This document shows, piece by piece, positions 63,296 to 64,000 of a stretch of DNA of 64,000 nucleotides. The stretch spans positions 683,324-747,323 of the forward strand of contig JABAKD010000009.1 of assembly GCA_012845835.1 (NCBI GenBank), read 5' to 3'. Position 1 is the first letter of the stretch. Every line of letters starts with the position of its first letter. The DNA comes from Undaria pinnatifida (lineage: Eukaryota; Sar; Phaeophyceae; Laminariales; Alariaceae). The notes beneath the pieces were generated by a model, which saw only the letters and a list, made by a program, of their open reading frames with translations, was not told the DNA's origin and did no database searches. The position numbers were made by a program, and so were the translations under genes.

Positions 63296-64000
63296 TAAAA
63301 ATTTAAGTACACTCCAGCTGTGAGATTGAATACTTTGTCGAAACTCATCTTTGCAAGCTGTGTGTGATACTTCGATCGCGCGTATTACGGGTTGTGTGTC
63401 CTCATTAAGGATATGGGTCGGCGACTCCCCTTGCAACTACAGTTGTAGCTATCAGGGTCAGCAGGGTGATGTTAGGCAGTCTGTGCGCGTAAACTATAAA
63501 ACCCGTTTCTGAGGGGGACAAAAATCTAACAGCTAGCTGTGGAAGGAAATGCATCAGTTTATGAAGTGAATCCTGTAATTCGAATATCCAGTGAGGGGGG
63601 TGCGCAGTTTTAAAGGATTTGGGGGACTGATTTTTATCAAAAAGGGGGCAAACGGGGTGAAGCGGGGAAGGGATGGGTGGGGCAGGTCAATTTGTGCGTG
63701 GAATCTATATACCCTTGTTGTGGGAAAGGGGGGGGGGGATGTGGCGGGGGACGCGGGGGGCGGCGGGGGAGCCGGGGGGCGGGGGGAAAGGGCTTTAGGT
63801 TGCATAGATGTAGGGGTTTGCTATACGCGTGGTGCTAGGTCTAGGCGCTGGTGCGAGTGGTGGGGAAGGAGAGGGCGTTGGGGGCGGGGATGGGTGGGAA
63901 TTGCAGCAGCGGCATGGACGGTTATAAAAAGATGACGGGGCGATATCCAGGCCGTGGAAGTGTTTTTTCCCTGGCGGATTTCGATATTAGGTGGGGTTTA
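63296..64000 (-). mobile_element. LINE 3' tail (copy 5), running off the window
   Basis: The minus-strand terminus CTCACAGCTGGAGTGTACTT lies at about 63,303-63,324. The sequence then follows copy 4 nearly word for word to the G tracts (63,730-63,790) and copy 2 beyond them (GCAGCAGCGGCATGGACGG at about 63,904; GATATCCAGG). It continues past the right edge, so this is the longest or second-longest tail. Confidence 0.75.

Noticed and set aside
1-64000. Integrated algal virus or bacterial operon
   Set aside because: No viral core gene, no gene-dense block and no ribosome-binding pattern; decayed eukaryotic repeats explain the window.

Overview
The window looks like nuclear DNA of a eukaryote. 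Long open reading frames are absent, there are no operons or Shine-Dalgarno patterns, short open segments are bordered by GT/AG splice signals, and mobile-element remnants are abundant. The best taxonomic guess is a brown alga or another stramenopile. This rests on three things seen by eye: a degraded non-LTR retrotransposon whose endonuclease and reverse-transcriptase tails resemble brown-algal elements as I remember them, PIF1/Helitron-type helicase pieces, and split-exon parallel beta-helix (polymorphic-outer-membrane-protein/pectin-lyase-like) repeats. No database search was possible, so the taxon is inference.

Most of the window is one old repeated locus. A multi-exon gene family has been copied several times on the + strand and has decayed: unit 1 (about 1-4.95 kb), unit 2 (6.5-15.5 kb), unit 3 (25.7-32.1 kb), unit 4 (34.7-37.9 kb), unit 5 (40.7-51.3 kb), then a tandem block (51.4-58.4 kb). 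Units 2 and 5 are the longest and align through their length, including a run of candidate exons and terminal stops. The intron-like DNA has drifted, but an 81-84 nt exon coding a 27-28 residue beta-helix repeat stays open with both splice sites in all five places where it occurs. The tandem block holds two almost identical 1,891-bp units (54,655-58,436) and an older, diverged one (52.7-54.65 kb). They are joined by a hairpin-rich repeat carrying a conserved 36-nt candidate microexon, and a fourth copy of that repeat lies at 61.25 kb.

Mobile DNA has cut into these units, and the uninterrupted paralogues act as empty sites. The insertions are a helicase-bearing, Helitron-like insert (4.95-6.47 kb), two copies of a 262-264 bp MITE (9.95 and 23.6 kb), a 1,092-bp element with TA duplications and CAGTG termini (30.09-31.18 kb), and a LINE. 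The LINE is present as an endonuclease fragment (24.5-25.2 kb, - strand), a reverse-transcriptase tail with its 3' UTR (20.3-21.96 kb, + strand) and at least five further 5'-truncated poly-C-rich 3' tails (0.5, 19.1, 19.8, 46.8 and 63.3 kb).

Less explained stretches are 15.5-19 kb (hypothetical frames and a helicase P-loop relic), 22-25.7 kb, 32.1-34.7 kb, 38-40.7 kb (minus-strand coding remnants) and 58.4-63.3 kb. The last contains the cleanest reading frame of the window, an acidic unrecognised protein of 162 codons followed by a frame-broken repeated tail. No tRNA, rRNA or CRISPR array was recognised.
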